A stretch of DNA of 64,000 nt from Sporolactobacillus vineae DSM 21990 = SL153. Its GTDB lineage: Bacteria; Bacillota; Bacilli; Bacillales; Sporolactobacillaceae. The stretch lies in NCBI RefSeq assembly GCF_000377985.1, contig NZ_KB899046.1, positions 208,500-272,499 on the forward strand. Reading direction: 5' to 3'. The notes under the pieces were generated by a model that was given only the letters and a program-made list of their open reading frames with translations, was not told where the DNA came from and ran no database searches. How positions within the stretch are numbered: the stretch's first letter is position 1; each line of letters starts with the position of its first letter. The translations under genes were made by a program, and so were the position numbers. This document shows, piece by piece, positions 9,604 through 17,547 of the stretch.

Positions 9604-9623
9604 TTGTTCACATATTGTTCACA
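9604..9623. promoter_or_regulatory. Tandem operator-like repeats downstream of the ndh promoter
   Basis: TTGTTCACA occurs at 9604-9612 and again at 9615-9623, exactly 11 bases apart, so both copies face the same side of the helix. They begin just downstream of the predicted ndh start point. The half-site resembles the TTCACAA part of a Rex site, but the repeats are direct, not inverted. Confidence 0.45.
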
Positions 9624-9637
9624 TTATTTCCACTACC

Positions 9638-9666
9638 ATTGTAGCTTTAATTGCAAGCGCTTTCAA
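9638..9666 (-). promoter_or_regulatory. ndh promoter with overlapping CcpA cre site
   Basis: On the minus strand, TTGAAA (9661-9666), a 17-base spacer and TACAAT (9638-9643). The -35 box overlaps TGCAAGCGCTTTCA (9652-9665), a full match to the cre consensus and itself palindromic. CcpA there would block RNA polymerase, giving glucose repression of ndh. Confidence 0.75.
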
Positions 9667-9734
9667 TAGTAATTATCATTTTGTCAATGACAATGCTCAC
9701 GACGTCTGTGAGCATCAACGATCCGTATTTAGAA

Positions 9735-9780
9735 ATAAAAAAAACTGCTCTTTCAAGAAATATTCCTGAAAGAGCAGTTC
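9735..9780 (-). terminator. Terminator after tRNA-Glu
   Basis: On the minus strand AACTGCTCTTTCA and TGAAAGAGCAGTT form a perfect stem followed by eight T, 13 bases beyond the tRNA. Confidence 0.85.
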
Positions 9781-9792
9781 GCTTTTGAATTA

Positions 9793-9864
9793 TAAGGCGT
9801 ACGGGAATTGAACCCGTGATCATGGAATGAGAATCCATTGGCTTAACCACTTGCCCAACGCCCT
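9793..9864 (-). tRNA. tRNA-Glu (anticodon CTC)
   Basis: 72 nt folding as a complete cloverleaf: acceptor AGGGCGT/ACGCCTT with one G-U pair, a 3-bp D stem with loop AAGTGGTTAA, anticodon stem ATGGA/TCCAT with loop TTCTCAT, a 4-nt variable loop, T stem ACGGG/CCCGT with loop TTCAATT. The anticodon CTC reads GAG. CCA is not encoded. It is a single-gene transcript with its own promoter and terminator. Confidence 0.85.
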
Positions 9865-9899
9865 ATCATTCTACGTGCCTTCTATCGAGCACGGAAAAA

Positions 9900-9929
9900 A
9901 TTATACCATATAGTGTACCCTGATTTCAA
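9900..9929 (-). promoter_or_regulatory. Promoter of tRNA-Glu
   Basis: On the minus strand TTGAAA (9924-9929), an 18-base spacer and TATAAT (9900-9905) with an extended -10 TGG. The start point would lie about 29 bases before the tRNA. Confidence 0.7.
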
Positions 9930-9980
9930 GTATCTGAAGTCGGCAACCGTAACCATATCCATTAAATCACTTAGCCGGAC

Positions 9981-10628
9981 TCACCCATTCACAATCTGAA
10001 TGCCTGAACTGGCTCCGATTCGGGTCGCCCCTGCTGCGATCAGCGCCTGTGCCTCAGCTTTTGAATGGATACCGCCCGCCGCCTTCACGCCGAACTTCGG
10101 TCCAACCGTCCGGCGCATCAGCGCAACGTCTGACACTGTCGCTCCGCCGGTTGAAAAGCCCGTCGATGTCTTCACAAAATCGGCACCTGCTCCGGCAGCC
10201 AGTTTGCAAGCCAGCACCTTTTCATCATCCGTCAGGAGACAGGTTTCAATGATCACTTTAACCAGCGCTTTACCGGCCGCCGCCTGAACGACAGCCTTAA
10301 TGTCCCTCTCCACCGTATCTGTCTGCCCGCCCTTCAGCGCCCCGATATTGATCACCATATCGACTTCATCCGCACCATGATCAATCGCGTCCTTTGTTTC
10401 GAAGGCTTTCGTTGCCGCTGTGCCGGCCCCAAGAGGAAAGCCGATCACCGTGCAGACATTGACGTCCGACCCCTCCAGCTGTTCCGCTGCAAGGGTTACC
10501 CAGAAAGGATTGACACACACGGAGGCAAATCCATATTCTTTTGCTTCCCCTGTCAGTTTAATGATGTCCGCTTCCGTAACGTCCGGTTTCAATGCAGTAT
10601 GATCAATGTATCTGGCAAGATCGTTCAT
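9981..10628 (-). CDS. deoC: Deoxyribose-phosphate aldolase
   Basis: Splits 2-deoxyribose 5-phosphate into acetaldehyde and glyceraldehyde 3-phosphate, the last step of deoxynucleoside breakdown. About 215 residues, normal for DeoC. The Schiff-base lysine is in [14 protein letters not shown], and the second essential lysine in [20 protein letters not shown] is the usual N-terminus. The ATG at 10628 sits 8 bases after AAAGGGAG; a GTG three codons earlier is less well placed. Last gene of the deoB-pdp-deoC operon. Confidence 0.92.
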   Translation of the reverse strand: MNDLARYIDHTALKPDVTEADIIKLTGEAKEYGFASVCVNPFWVTLAAEQLEGSDVNVCTVIGFPLGAGTAATKAFETKDAIDHGADEVDMVINIGALKGGQTDTVERDIKAVVQAAAGKALVKVIIETCLLTDDEKVLACKLAAGAGADFVKTSTGFSTGGATVSDVALMRRTVGPKFGVKAAGGIHSKAEAQALIAAGATRIGASSGIQIVNG

Positions 10629-10645
10629 CAACGACACTCCCTTTT

Positions 10646-11947
10646 CTATTCGGTAATTGTTCCATGGATCAGTTTCGGCCGGACAGAACGGCTGCCGAAC
10701 CGAATCGACCGCTTCAGCTGTGCCGTCACTTCAGTCACATCCTGCCTGTTGGAATGGATGGTCAGCAGCGATTCACCCTGTTTAACCGGGTCACCAACCT
10801 TTTTGTGCAGCACGATCCCGGCAGCCGGATCAATCCGGTCATCTTTCGTTGCTCTCCCGGCACCAAGCTGCATGGCCGCCAGTCCGATCTGATCTGCAGC
10901 CAGTTCGGTAATATAACCGGAATGCTCAGCCGGAAGTTCAATCTGGAACCGGGCAGCCGGTAAACTGTCCGGATGATCGATAACGTTCGGATCTCCGCCC
11001 TGATTGGCGACAAACTGCCTGAACTTCTCAAGCGCCCGGCCGTCATTCAGGAGAGATTCGAGCTGCTCTCTTGCTGCACCTGGATCCGTCATTTTCCCGG
11101 CCGCGCAGACCATCAGGCTGCCCAGAGTCAGGACGAGCTCCTTCAGGTCATCAGGACCCGCACCCCGGAGTGTCTCGATCGCTTCTTTTACCTCGAGCGC
11201 ATTGCCGACGGCTCTCCCAAGCGGCTGGGACATATCGGTAATAACCGCAGCAGTTGTCCGGCCGACATGACGGCCGATCCGCACCATCGTCTCGGCCAGA
11301 CGAACTGCACCTTCTTCGTCTTTCATAAAAGCCCCGGCACCGGTCGTCACTTCCAGGACGATGGCATCGGCACCTGCCGCGATTTTCTTGCTCATAATGG
11401 AACTGGCAATCAGCGGGATGGATTCGACGGAACCGGTCACATCACGAAGCGCATAGAGTTTCTTGTCGGCCGGAACCAGTTCACTGCTCTGACCGATCAC
11501 AGCAATCTGATCTTCGTTGACCGAGCGGATAAATTGTTCCGGTGTCAGAGTGACATGGAAACCGGGAATCGATTCGAGTTTGTCGATCGTCCCGCCGGTA
11601 AATCCAAGTCCGCGGCCGGTCATTTTCGCAACCGGAACACCGGCTGCTGCGACAAGCGGTGCGAGCACCAGCGTTGTGGTATCGCCGACCCCGCCGGTTG
11701 AATGCTTGTCGACCTTGACCCCCCGGATTCCCGATAAGTCCACCGTGTCGCCGGAATGCACCATTGCCTCTGTCAGAGTGGCAATTTCCTGATCACTCAT
11801 ATCACGAAAATAGATCGCCATCGTGAGCGCACTTGCCTGATAATCAGGAATGGCACCGGTGACGTAACCGTTAATAAAAAAGTTGATTTCCTCAGGCGTC
11901 AGCGCATGTCCGTCCCGTTTTTTTGTGATAATATCGACCATCCGCAC
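10646..11947 (-). CDS. pdp: Pyrimidine-nucleoside phosphorylase
   Basis: Phosphorolyses uridine, thymidine and deoxyuridine to the base and (deoxy)ribose 1-phosphate. 433 residues, as in Bacillus Pdp. The signature [20 protein letters not shown] (phosphate and substrate binding) and [19 protein letters not shown] are clear. Start: the GTG at 11947 follows GGGGTG at 7 bases and gives MRMVDII, as in B. subtilis. It lies between deoB and deoC with short gaps, so deoxyribose 1-phosphate passes straight to DeoB and DeoC. No nucleoside transporter gene is in the operon, unlike the B. subtilis dra-nupC-pdp arrangement. Confidence 0.93.
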   Translation of the reverse strand: MRMVDIITKKRDGHALTPEEINFFINGYVTGAIPDYQASALTMAIYFRDMSDQEIATLTEAMVHSGDTVDLSGIRGVKVDKHSTGGVGDTTTLVLAPLVAAAGVPVAKMTGRGLGFTGGTIDKLESIPGFHVTLTPEQFIRSVNEDQIAVIGQSSELVPADKKLYALRDVTGSVESIPLIASSIMSKKIAAGADAIVLEVTTGAGAFMKDEEGAVRLAETMVRIGRHVGRTTAAVITDMSQPLGRAVGNALEVKEAIETLRGAGPDDLKELVLTLGSLMVCAAGKMTDPGAAREQLESLLNDGRALEKFRQFVANQGGDPNVIDHPDSLPAARFQIELPAEHSGYITELAADQIGLAAMQLGAGRATKDDRIDPAAGIVLHKKVGDPVKQGESLLTIHSNRQDVTEVTAQLKRSIRFGSRSVRPKLIHGTITE

Positions 11948-11963
11948 CCGGACGCACCCCGTT

Positions 11964-13157
11964 TCATTTTAAGTCATTCAAGAAACTGCTGCCGACGTCA
12001 GGCAGCGGAACACCAAAATTATCGGCAATCGTCGCACCAAGGTCTGCGAACGTCTTCCGAACCGGAAGCGGACGGCCCTCAGCAAACATCGGAGAAGTAG
12101 CCAGAAGCGGTACATATTCCCGCGTATGATCGGTCCCTCTGAAGCCGGGATCATTGCCGTGGTCTGCCGTAATCAGAAGCAGATCATGATCCGAAAGACG
12201 AGACAGGACCGTGCCAAGCTGATTGTCGAAGGCTTCAAGCGCATTCCCGAACTTGACCGGCTCCCGGCGATGCCCGTATTTAGCATCAAAATCAACCAGA
12301 TTGGTAAAGCTCAGACCGTGGAAGTCCTGTGCCAGAACTTCGATCAGGCGGTTCATGCCGTCCTCATTACTGAGCGTGTGCCAGCCCTCGGTAATACCAT
12401 GCCCGCTAAAAATATCATTGATCTTTCCGATCGCCAGTGAATCCAATCCCGCTGCTTTCAACTTGTCCATCACTGTCTCTTCCGGCGGTTCAAGCGTTAA
12501 ATCACGACGATTGGCCGTCCGCTCGAAGTTGTCGGCCCGGTCGCCGACATAGGGACGGGCAATAATCCGGCCCAGATGGTACGGTTCATCAAGCGTCAGT
12601 TTCCGGCAGTACGCACAGATCGAATACAATTCTTTTAGCGGAATCACCTGCTCATGAGCGGCAATCTGCAGCACCGAATCGCCTGATGTATAGATAATCA
12701 GCTCCCCGGTCTTCATCTGCCGTTCACCGAACTTTTTAATGATCTCCGTTCCGCTCGCCGGCTTGTTCCAGATCACTTTGCGTCCGCTGAAAGCCTCGAT
12801 TTTGCGGATCAGTTCGTCCGGAAAACCATTTGGAAAAGTATGCAGCGGAGTCATTACCGGCAGCCCCATCATTTCCCAGTGACCGTCCATACTGTCTTTT
12901 CCAGCCGAAATTTCATGCATCTTGGTAAAATAAGCGGCGGGCTGCTCCATCACGGCAACCCCTTCGATCGGATTTTCCGGACGAATATTCGACAGTCCCA
13001 GTTTTTCCAGATTGGGCACATGAAGTCCGCTCTTTGCTTTGGCCGTATGGCCCAGTGTATCGCAACCCTCATCGCCATACCTGGCGGCATCTGATGCCTC
13101 GCCGATGCCTACTGAATCCATGACGATGATATGAATACGTTTGAATTTTTCCGCCAT
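11964..13157 (-). CDS. deoB: Phosphopentomutase
   Basis: Converts (deoxy)ribose 1-phosphate to the 5-phosphate. About 397 residues, an alkaline-phosphatase-superfamily metalloenzyme needing Mn2+. Metal-site motifs are [12 protein letters not shown] near the N-terminus, and [20 protein letters not shown] near the C-terminus. The start is one of two adjacent ATGs; the second (13157) lies 6 bases after AGGGGG. An open extension to 13190 has no ribosome binding site. First gene of the operon with pdp and deoC. Confidence 0.92.
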   Translation of the reverse strand: MAEKFKRIHIIVMDSVGIGEASDAARYGDEGCDTLGHTAKAKSGLHVPNLEKLGLSNIRPENPIEGVAVMEQPAAYFTKMHEISAGKDSMDGHWEMMGLPVMTPLHTFPNGFPDELIRKIEAFSGRKVIWNKPASGTEIIKKFGERQMKTGELIIYTSGDSVLQIAAHEQVIPLKELYSICAYCRKLTLDEPYHLGRIIARPYVGDRADNFERTANRRDLTLEPPEETVMDKLKAAGLDSLAIGKINDIFSGHGITEGWHTLSNEDGMNRLIEVLAQDFHGLSFTNLVDFDAKYGHRREPVKFGNALEAFDNQLGTVLSRLSDHDLLLITADHGNDPGFRGTDHTREYVPLLATSPMFAEGRPLPVRKTFADLGATIADNFGVPLPDVGSSFLNDLK

Positions 13158-13277
13158 CATTATCCCCCTGTACAGTCCGGAACCAGTCATAATGGGCTTG
13201 CTTTGCTCAAAGTACGCTGCCCCTGACTGCTTTCGAATCTATTCTCCTGCTATTTTAACCCATCTAAAAAAAAGCCG

Positions 13278-13321
13278 CAAAAAACTCCGGATCAAAAATA
13301 TTTCCTGAGATCCGGAGTTTA
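13278..13321 (-). terminator. Terminator after the PanE-type gene
   Basis: On the minus strand AAACTCCGGATC and GATCCGGAGTTT form a perfect stem followed by T-rich sequence, just beyond the stop codon at 13330. Confidence 0.85.
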
Positions 13322-13329
13322 AATGATAA

Positions 13330-14301
13330 TCAGGCTTGTGCTTCAGATACAGCCGGCTCATATTGCCTGGAAGCTTCCTTCAGATGGACAAGATCAACCA
13401 GCATCGCATGCAGCGGCGCTTTCAGGCCATGTTTTTCAGCAAGACGGACAATCGACCCATTGATGTAGTCGACTTCCGTCGGCCTGTTCGTAGCCATATC
13501 CTGATGCATGGACGGATAATGGCGCGGATTGGACACTTCAGAAACAAAGCGAACCTGTTTGACCAGTTCCTCACGGCTGACTTCCAGTTTAATTCCTTCA
13601 GCATCGGTGGCATCATAAGCTTCATCGATCAGTTTCCGGGTCATTTCATCAGAGTTCCTATAGGCCGCAAACTGGCCCATTTTAAGATTCATCAGCGTGC
13701 ACAGCGTGTTGACCACTGAGTTAAAGACGAGCTTCGTCCAGACCGTTCCCAGATAATCCTTTTTAACCGTCGGATGCATCAATGCCTTTTCCATCTCATC
13801 GGCGACTTTGTAGATAAACGGATCAGGTTCTCCTTCCACCTTGACAAGATGGACATGGCCTGCCCCACGTTTGCCGACAAAGTCTACTTTGCCCGGACCT
13901 TTCATTACGGTCGCGATCATAGCTGTACCGGAGATGATCCGTTTCCGGTCGACGAATTTCGCAACATCTTCCGCACCGCCATAGCCGTTCTGGTTTGTGA
14001 GCACGTAGGTATCTTTTCCAATAAAATGTTTGCACCGTTCCATCATTTCAACAGTATGCATGTCTTTAACAAAGACAACAACCAGGTCGGGATGTCCATG
14101 ATATTCCTCAGGATAACAGACAGCAACGTCAACCAGCTTCGGGTCTTTTCCGTCACGTGTTACCTCAACCCCATGATTCTGATGAATGGCATCCACATTG
14201 GCCTTCCATGTGTCGACAAACTGAACATCATTTCCTGCTTCCTGCAATAATACACCATACCTGAGGCCCATTCCTCCTGCTCCTGCAACAACAACCTTCA
14301 T
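13330..14301 (-). CDS. PanE/ApbA-family 2-hydroxyacid dehydrogenase
   Basis: 323 residues, ketopantoate reductase fold: nucleotide-binding GAGGMGLRYGVLL at the N-terminus, FVKDMHT, LTNQNGYGG, then catalytic Lys in GTVWTKLVFNSVVN and the C-terminal helical domain with VSNPRHYPSMHQDMATNRPTE. The second beta strand ends in QFVDTW; an acidic residue there normally favours NADH, whereas biosynthetic PanE uses NADPH. No other pantothenate gene is nearby, while D-lactate dehydrogenase lies just upstream. PanE-type enzymes reducing branched 2-oxoacids to D-2-hydroxyacids are known in lactic acid bacteria, so a fermentative role is as likely as pantothenate synthesis. A TTGTGA-N8-TCACAA dyad lies just upstream. 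Confidence 0.75.
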   Translation of the reverse strand: MKVVVAGAGGMGLRYGVLLQEAGNDVQFVDTWKANVDAIHQNHGVEVTRDGKDPKLVDVAVCYPEEYHGHPDLVVVFVKDMHTVEMMERCKHFIGKDTYVLTNQNGYGGAEDVAKFVDRKRIISGTAMIATVMKGPGKVDFVGKRGAGHVHLVKVEGEPDPFIYKVADEMEKALMHPTVKKDYLGTVWTKLVFNSVVNTLCTLMNLKMGQFAAYRNSDEMTRKLIDEAYDATDAEGIKLEVSREELVKQVRFVSEVSNPRHYPSMHQDMATNRPTEVDYINGSIVRLAEKHGLKAPLHAMLVDLVHLKEASRQYEPAVSEAQA

Positions 14302-14327
14302 CCTGTTTCGTCTCCCTTTTCTCTATA

Positions 14328-14347
14328 TTGTGATTTATCGGTCACAA
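14328..14347. promoter_or_regulatory. Rex-like palindrome before the PanE-type gene
   Basis: A perfect TTGTGA / TCACAA inverted repeat with eight bases between, 26 bases before the ATG. It has the same spacing as the site upstream of the aldehyde dehydrogenase gene and two bases more than the usual Rex operator. Confidence 0.5.
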
Positions 14348-14359
14348 GTCATCATCAGA

Positions 14360-14399
14360 AGCTAAAAAGGGCCCCATCCGGATCACTCTGGATGGGGCC
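14360..14399 (-). terminator. Terminator of the structured RNA
   Basis: On the minus strand GGGCCCCATCC and GGATGGGGCCC form a perfect 11-bp stem with a 10-base loop followed by five T. Confidence 0.88.
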
Positions 14400-14561
14400 C
14401 CGCTCAAGCCCCCGCACCAAAGCGAACAGGACTCGGGCAAACGCTGTCGTTTCTGCGACAATCGCTTACCGGAGTCCTAACAAATCAAAATAATTCGCTG
14501 TTCGCTATTGTGTGCCGTGGACATAAGATTCAGCCTCTTTGATCATGACAATTGTGATTCA
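14360..14561 (-). ncRNA. Structured RNA with its own promoter and terminator, family not recognised
   Basis: A transcript of about 200 nt is bounded by a good promoter (14568-14596) and a strong terminator (14360-14399). Inside it, AGCGAACAG (14498-14506) pairs with CTGTTCGCT (14421-14429), a helix of nine pairs. This encloses a one-sided bulge of about 19 nt and a long arm in which AGGACTC...TTGTCG (14456-14478) pairs with CGACAG...GAGTCCT (14428-14449) around CAGAAA. Further short pairing (GCAC/GTGC) lies outside. It has no T-box, SAM, TPP, purine or lysine core that I can recognise. It may be a free small RNA (6S-like overall shape) or a leader attenuating the PanE-type gene 60 bases downstream. 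Confidence 0.5.
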
Positions 14562-14567
14562 GTCATT

Positions 14568-14596
14568 ATTGTACCGACCTCTACCGTCGATGTCAA
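14568..14596 (-). promoter_or_regulatory. Promoter of the structured RNA / PanE-type gene
   Basis: On the minus strand a perfect TTGACA (14591-14596), a 17-base spacer and TACAAT (14568-14573). It faces away from ddh and towards the PanE-type gene. Confidence 0.78.
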
Positions 14597-14660
14597 CCTA
14601 AAAATTTAATATTCTGAAATATGTTTCATCTGTCTTTCAATCTCGCAGCCTGCAGCAGTC

Positions 14661-14704
14661 AAAAAGAGCTACTCTCCGCGAGATACATGCAGAGAACAGC
14701 TCTT
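14661..14704 (-). terminator. Terminator after ddh
   Basis: On the minus strand AGAGCTGTTCTCTGC pairs with GCGGAGAGTAGCTCT through 15 pairs including three G-U, followed by five T. Confidence 0.8.
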
Positions 14705-14733
14705 CAGATCACATATTTAAATGCTGCTGATGC

Positions 14734-15762
14734 TTATTTTGCAGCCGGTTCCGGCAGCTTCACTTCTGCTCTGCCAAGATCGCCGCCGTTAATAACGGTA
14801 TTGAAGTTGTCATAGCTTGTGGAAATCATATTCGAAACGGCTTCGTCCGTCATCGCAGCGACGTGCGGCGTAACGAGTACTTTCGGATACAGGCTCAGCA
14901 GTTCCTTGATCGATGCATCAGGGAAGGCATCCGGATTGTCGGAATAATCCTTGCCGAGGAAGCGTCCTTCTTCCGTCAGAACGTCAGCACCGAAGCCGGC
15001 GAGCTTGCCGCTCTTAATCGCTTTGACAACAGCCGCTTCGTCAACCAGTTCGCCACGAGCCGTATTGACGAGAATCGCGCCGTCTTTCATTTTGCTGATG
15101 AAGTCTTCGCCGACAAAGTTTTCATTCTTGCCAGGGAAGTAAGGAAGATGCAGGCTGACAATATCCGATTCAGCAAGCAGTTCGTCCAGTTCCTTGAATT
15201 CAACGAGTTTCTTGGCAAAGTCGCTCTGGAAAATATCATAGCCGAGCAATTTCGCACCAAGGCCCTTGTACAGCTCTGCTTCAACGCAGCCGATGTGGCC
15301 GGTGCCTACGATGCCGACGGTGCTCTTGCGGATTTCATGGCTGAACATTGTTTCAGTAACTTTGAAGTTCAGCTTTGCTGTTCTGCCGGATGAATAAACC
15401 GTCGAACGGGACAGTGAAGTGCCGAGTGAAACAGCCAGTTCGGCAATCGCATTCGGTGAATAAGCAGGAACACGAGCCACTTTCTGACCGAAGTCAGCGG
15501 CGGCCTGCAGATCGATGTGGTTGTAGCCGGCCGTCCGTGTGAAGACATACTTGATACCGAAGTCTTTGAACTTCTTCAGGTTGGCACGGTTTGCCAGGCA
15601 ATCGACAAACAACAGAACACCGTCAAAGCCTTCAGCCAGATCGCCGTTATCAGCAGTCAGCAGATCGTTAACCAGTTTGACGTCAAAGCCATACTTATTC
15701 AGTTCGCCATACAAGTGTTCTTCATAGGGCTGAACGCCGTATGCAATGATTTTGAAAGCCAT
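14734..15762 (-). CDS. ddh: D-lactate dehydrogenase
   Basis: Reduces pyruvate to D-lactate with NADH, regenerating NAD+ in fermentation. 342 residues of the D-isomer-specific 2-hydroxyacid dehydrogenase family. The Rossmann motif is GIVGTGHIGCVEAEL, followed by an acidic GYDIF for NAD; catalytic Arg in VNTARGELVDE, Glu in DVLTEEGRF, His in TPHVAAMTDEA. The start ATG at 15762 follows AGGAGG; the open extension to 15834 has none. A long leader of about 200 nt carries a Rex-like site. The C-terminal tail (AEVKLPEPAAK) is low-complexity. Confidence 0.9.
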   Translation of the reverse strand: MAFKIIAYGVQPYEEHLYGELNKYGFDVKLVNDLLTADNGDLAEGFDGVLLFVDCLANRANLKKFKDFGIKYVFTRTAGYNHIDLQAAADFGQKVARVPAYSPNAIAELAVSLGTSLSRSTVYSSGRTAKLNFKVTETMFSHEIRKSTVGIVGTGHIGCVEAELYKGLGAKLLGYDIFQSDFAKKLVEFKELDELLAESDIVSLHLPYFPGKNENFVGEDFISKMKDGAILVNTARGELVDEAAVVKAIKSGKLAGFGADVLTEEGRFLGKDYSDNPDAFPDASIKELLSLYPKVLVTPHVAAMTDEAVSNMISTSYDNFNTVINGGDLGRAEVKLPEPAAK

Positions 15763-15849
15763 TCTTAAACATCCTCCTAAAAAAATTTTATTCTCCACCG
15801 GGCATTTCTGAATATCCGGCTGTAACCAGGTCACTTGTGAAAATTATTT

Positions 15850-15867
15850 TCGTGATGCTCTTCACAA
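15850..15867. promoter_or_regulatory. Rex-like operator in the ddh leader
   Basis: TCGTGA, six bases, TCACAA: the exact 18-base geometry of a Rex operator with one mismatch. An extra TTGTGA half-site is at 15835-15840. It lies about 90 bases before ddh and roughly 100 bases downstream of the predicted promoter, which would be a roadblock position unless a second promoter exists. Confidence 0.5.
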
Positions 15868-15975
15868 GACGTGGAAAGGAACAATGCTCTTTATTCTGAG
15901 CTGCGCCAATGCCCTGCTGCGCCTATTCTCCCCTGTTAAGAAGAGAAATATGATGAAATTCTTTTTTACATAAAA

Positions 15976-16004
15976 ATTATATCATTGACAGTAACCGACG
16001 GCAA
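15976..16004 (-). promoter_or_regulatory. Promoter of ddh
   Basis: On the minus strand TTGCCG (15999-16004), a 17-base spacer and TATAAT (15976-15981) with extended -10 TGA. The leader is about 200 bases. Confidence 0.65.
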
Positions 16005-16013
16005 TCTGACAAT
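15985..16013 (+). promoter_or_regulatory. Possible divergent promoter towards ugd
   Basis: TTGACA (15985-15990), a 17-base spacer and GACAAT (16008-16013), interleaved with the ddh promoter on the other strand. The -10 is weak and the leader would be about 170 bases. The rest of 16014-16188 shows no other element. Confidence 0.4.
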
Positions 16014-16188
16014 GTGCCGAAAAAGTGTTTTTTATGTGAACATGATATTAATCACACCCCTCCTCTCCTCGCTTCGATTACGTTCTTCCGCCAAAGGCCC
16101 GTTATAAGTCGGACAACTTACTCTTCGTCCCACGCTGAATACATTGTTAACAGTCCATGAACTACGAATGCTTCGGAGGTGGCGGGTC

Positions 16189-17472
16189 ATTAAAATTCTA
16201 ATCGTCGGAACTGGGTACGTTGGTACGACTACGGCCCTTGTATTTTGTGAGAAAGGTCATCAGGTGACCGGCCTGGATCTTGATCAGGAAAAAATTGAGA
16301 AACTTCAATCAGGTCAGCTTCATTTCTTTGAGCCCGGGTTACCGGATTTACTCAAAGAACATCTTCAGGCAGGGAACCTCTCTTTTACAACAAACAGTTC
16401 TGCAGCCATTAAGCAAAACGACATCATTTTTATTTGCGTCGGTACTCCGCAAGGAAAGGATGGTAATGCTGATCTAAGATACGTCAAAAATGTTGCTGAA
16501 GAGATTGGAAAGAATCTGAACGCCTATAAAGTCATCGTTGATAAGAGTACTGTTCCTGTCGGGACGGCTGGCAAAGTCCGTGACTGGATCCAGCAGAATA
16601 AGAAAAAAGGAGTTCCATTCGATGTTGTTTCAAATCCCGAGTTTCTGCGTGAGGGTTCCGCATTGAGGGATGCGTTACACCCCGACAGGATCGTCATCGG
16701 CTATTCCGGTGCAAAATCCCGTGAAATGATGCGTGAACTCTATAAAGATTTCCGGTGCCCGGTTGTCGAGACAACACCTAAAACAGCCGAGATGATTAAA
16801 TATGCTGCCAATTCATTTCTGGCTCTTAAAATTTCCTTTATTAATGAACTCGCACGATTGTGCGACCGGTTGGAACTGGAAATCGATGACATATCCAGAG
16901 GGATCGGACTTGACCGGCGGATCGGCGAAGCGTTTCTGAAAGCCGGCATCGGCTATGGAGGATCCTGCTTTCCTAAAGATGTCAATGCGCTGCTCAAAAC
17001 AGCGGAATCGCATCATCAGTCACTTTCAATAATGGAGGCAGCTGTTACTGTCAACAAAACACAGCCCGAGTATTTTATCAGGGAACTTGAGACTGCGCTT
17101 GGCGGTCTGCAGGACAAAACCGTCGCTGTACTCGGATTGGCGTTTAAACCGGATACTGACGATATACGTGAGTCCCCGGGTTTAAATGTGATTCATCAGC
17201 TGATCAAGGCAGGAGCTAAAGTAAAAGCACATGATCCGGCTGTAAAATCAGGATCAGATGCCATCTTTGAGCAGCTTGCCACTGTTGCGCAATGTGTCAC
17301 TGATTCAGACGCTGTCATTTTGTGTACCGGCTGGCAACAGTACGAAGCAATTGACTGGAAAGAAGTCAGAAAACGGGTACGCAGTCCTTTTATCTTTGAC
17401 GGCAAAAATGTATTAAATCCGGATCAAATCAGGCAGGCCGGTTTCAATTATTACGCGATCGGCAAAAGATGA
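16189..17472 (+). CDS. ugd: UDP-glucose 6-dehydrogenase
   Basis: Oxidises UDP-glucose to UDP-glucuronate with two NAD+. About 428 residues: Rossmann IKILIVGTGYVGTTTALVF, PEFLREGSAL, the Lys in AEMIKYAANSFLALKISFINE and catalytic Cys in GIGYGGSCFPKDVNAL, all TuaD/Ugd signatures. The family usually begins MKI(L/A)VIG; here that position is ATT at 16189, six bases after GGAGGTGG. The only nearby ATG (16168) lies before the ribosome binding site and would place the site inside the gene; a TTG at 16144 is worse. I therefore propose an ATT start. Product feeds the decarboxylase at 24996. First of four plus-strand glycan genes. Confidence 0.9.
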   Translation: MKILIVGTGYVGTTTALVFCEKGHQVTGLDLDQEKIEKLQSGQLHFFEPGLPDLLKEHLQAGNLSFTTNSSAAIKQNDIIFICVGTPQGKDGNADLRYVKNVAEEIGKNLNAYKVIVDKSTVPVGTAGKVRDWIQQNKKKGVPFDVVSNPEFLREGSALRDALHPDRIVIGYSGAKSREMMRELYKDFRCPVVETTPKTAEMIKYAANSFLALKISFINELARLCDRLELEIDDISRGIGLDRRIGEAFLKAGIGYGGSCFPKDVNALLKTAESHHQSLSIMEAAVTVNKTQPEYFIRELETALGGLQDKTVAVLGLAFKPDTDDIRESPGLNVIHQLIKAGAKVKAHDPAVKSGSDAIFEQLATVAQCVTDSDAVILCTGWQQYEAIDWKEVRKRVRSPFIFDGKNVLNPDQIRQAGFNYYAIGKR

Positions 17473-17547
17473 TCTTCATAAGATCAGGTCGTTACGGCAG
17501 TGACTGATTTCTTAGATTAATCATATCTTTAAGGACGGTGAAGACCT

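Noticed and set aside
14360..14561. T-box riboswitch
   Set aside because: The structured RNA has a terminator but no T-box bulge sequence and no competing antiterminator that I can draw.
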